From DASVBE01 sp036375995 (GTDB taxonomy: Bacteria; Actinomycetota; Actinomycetes; Streptosporangiales; Streptosporangiaceae), in NCBI GenBank assembly GCA_036375995.1, contig DASVBE010000149.1, positions 1 through 12,497 on the forward strand: a stretch of 12,497 nt of DNA. The letters are read 5' to 3'. The notes beneath the pieces are model-generated. The model saw only the letters and a program-made list of their open reading frames with translations. It made no database searches and was not told the DNA's origin. This document shows positions 12,279 to 12,497 of the stretch, in pieces. Positions within the stretch are counted from its first letter, which is position 1; every line of letters starts with the position of its first letter. A program made the position numbers and the translations under genes.

Positions 12279-12302
12279 AAAACAGCGCCGCGGCCGTGCG
12301 CT
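12279..12302 (-). terminator. Possible terminator of the DUF3046 gene
   Basis: On the minus strand AGCGC and GCGCT (12298-12302 and 12284-12288) pair around a 9-base GC-rich loop, and GTTTTC follows directly (T4 at 12279-12282). This is the only hairpin in the window followed by a T-run. A 6-bp hairpin, GCCGGC-TCC-GCCGGC (12308-12322), lies between it and the gene. The stem is short, so confidence is modest. Confidence 0.35.
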
Positions 12303-12350
12303 CGCTGGCCGGCTCCGCCGGCATCCCCTTCGGGAGCTGGACTGGTGCGG

Positions 12351-12497
12351 TCAGCGCCGGGACTCTGGCAGCTCGAACGTGTCGCAGACGGCCCGCCAGA
12401 CGATCTGCGGCTCGATGCCCTCGGCCAGGGCCTGCGCCGCGGTCCGGCCGCCGAGGCCGGTCAGCACCTGATCCTTGGCCACGCTGTCGGCGTAGGA
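12351..12497 (-). CDS. DUF3046 family protein, 5' part cut off by window edge
   Basis: The final 48 codons and the TGA stop (12351-12353) are visible, the gene entering from the right edge in frame. The product reads SYADSVAKDQVLTGLGGRTAAQ, then ALAEGIEPQIVWRAVCDTFELP and a short SRR end. This matches the C-terminal part of the small actinobacterial DUF3046 proteins, which are about 65 residues in total with an LxxLGGRT-type motif and a WRAVCE-like motif. Roughly 15-20 N-terminal residues are missing. The family has no established function. Its place directly upstream of recA on the same strand is common in actinobacteria, but the recA promoter lies between the two, so they are at most partly co-transcribed. 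Confidence 0.85.
   Translation of the reverse strand, partial: SYADSVAKDQVLTGLGGRTAAQALAEGIEPQIVWRAVCDTFELPESRR

Larger units (their letters stand above)
11935..12350. other. recA upstream region
   Basis: This non-coding 416 bp holds the recA leader (11935-12140) with a 28-bp palindrome and a smaller hairpin GCCCGG-TAC-CCGGGC (12032-12046). It also holds the recA promoter with its LexA box (12147-12176), a purine/pyrimidine-skewed stretch with short direct repeats (about 12220-12275), and hairpins following the DUF3046 gene (12279-12322). A 99-codon minus-strand frame crossing it (12025-12324) runs through the promoter and has no domain, so it is not taken as a gene. Confidence 0.65.

Noticed and set aside
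12025..12324. 99-codon minus-strand frame upstream of recA
   Set aside because: It crosses the LexA box, promoter and palindrome of recA, has no ribosome binding site and no recognisable domain.

Overview
The window comes from a very GC-rich actinobacterium (Actinomycetota). Signs of this are strong G/C bias at third codon positions, frequent GTG and TTG starts, a GAAC-N4-GTTC LexA box in front of recA, a DUF3046 gene beside recA, and the actinobacterial order miaB, extradiol-dioxygenase-like gene, miaA, dapF. The genus cannot be fixed from the sequence alone.

Layout, left to right. (1) 1-4137, minus strand: a tRNA-modification operon read as miaB, a class III extradiol dioxygenase-like protein and miaA, followed by dapF, whose 3' end lies off the left edge. 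MiaA prenylates A37 of tRNAs reading U-initial codons and MiaB then methylthiolates the product, so the two act in sequence. dapF appears to have its own promoter and a leaderless message. (2) 4138-6453: a divergent spacer, then a plus-strand S9 prolyl-oligopeptidase-type peptidase. It is convergent with rny, and both end in one 13-bp hairpin that overlaps the rny stop codon. (3) 6487-8136, minus: ribonuclease Y with a TTG start and a strong ribosome binding site, preceded by a long non-coding stretch containing a plausible promoter, an operator-like dyad and several hairpins. (4) 8902-9339, minus: a lone SRPBCC-fold protein with less GC-biased codons than its neighbours, flanked on both sides by long non-coding DNA; possibly an acquired gene. 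(5) 9762-11934, minus: recA-recX, overlapping by 8 bp, with a LexA box between the -35 and -10 of the recA promoter and a hairpin terminator after recX. RecX has an unusually long low-complexity N-terminal extension. (6) 12351-12497: the 3' part of a DUF3046 gene entering from the right edge.

The genes are mostly housekeeping. I see no prophage, transposase, CRISPR array, toxin-antitoxin pair, tRNA or rRNA, and no clearly new multi-gene system. The least ordinary signals are small. They are a 32-bp perfect inverted-repeat element bracketed by 7-bp direct repeats inside recX, a 28-bp perfect palindrome at the start of the recA leader, the structured rny upstream region (including a hairpin whose loop is AGGAGGA on one strand and TCCTCCT on the other), and the codon-shifted SRPBCC gene between rny and recX.
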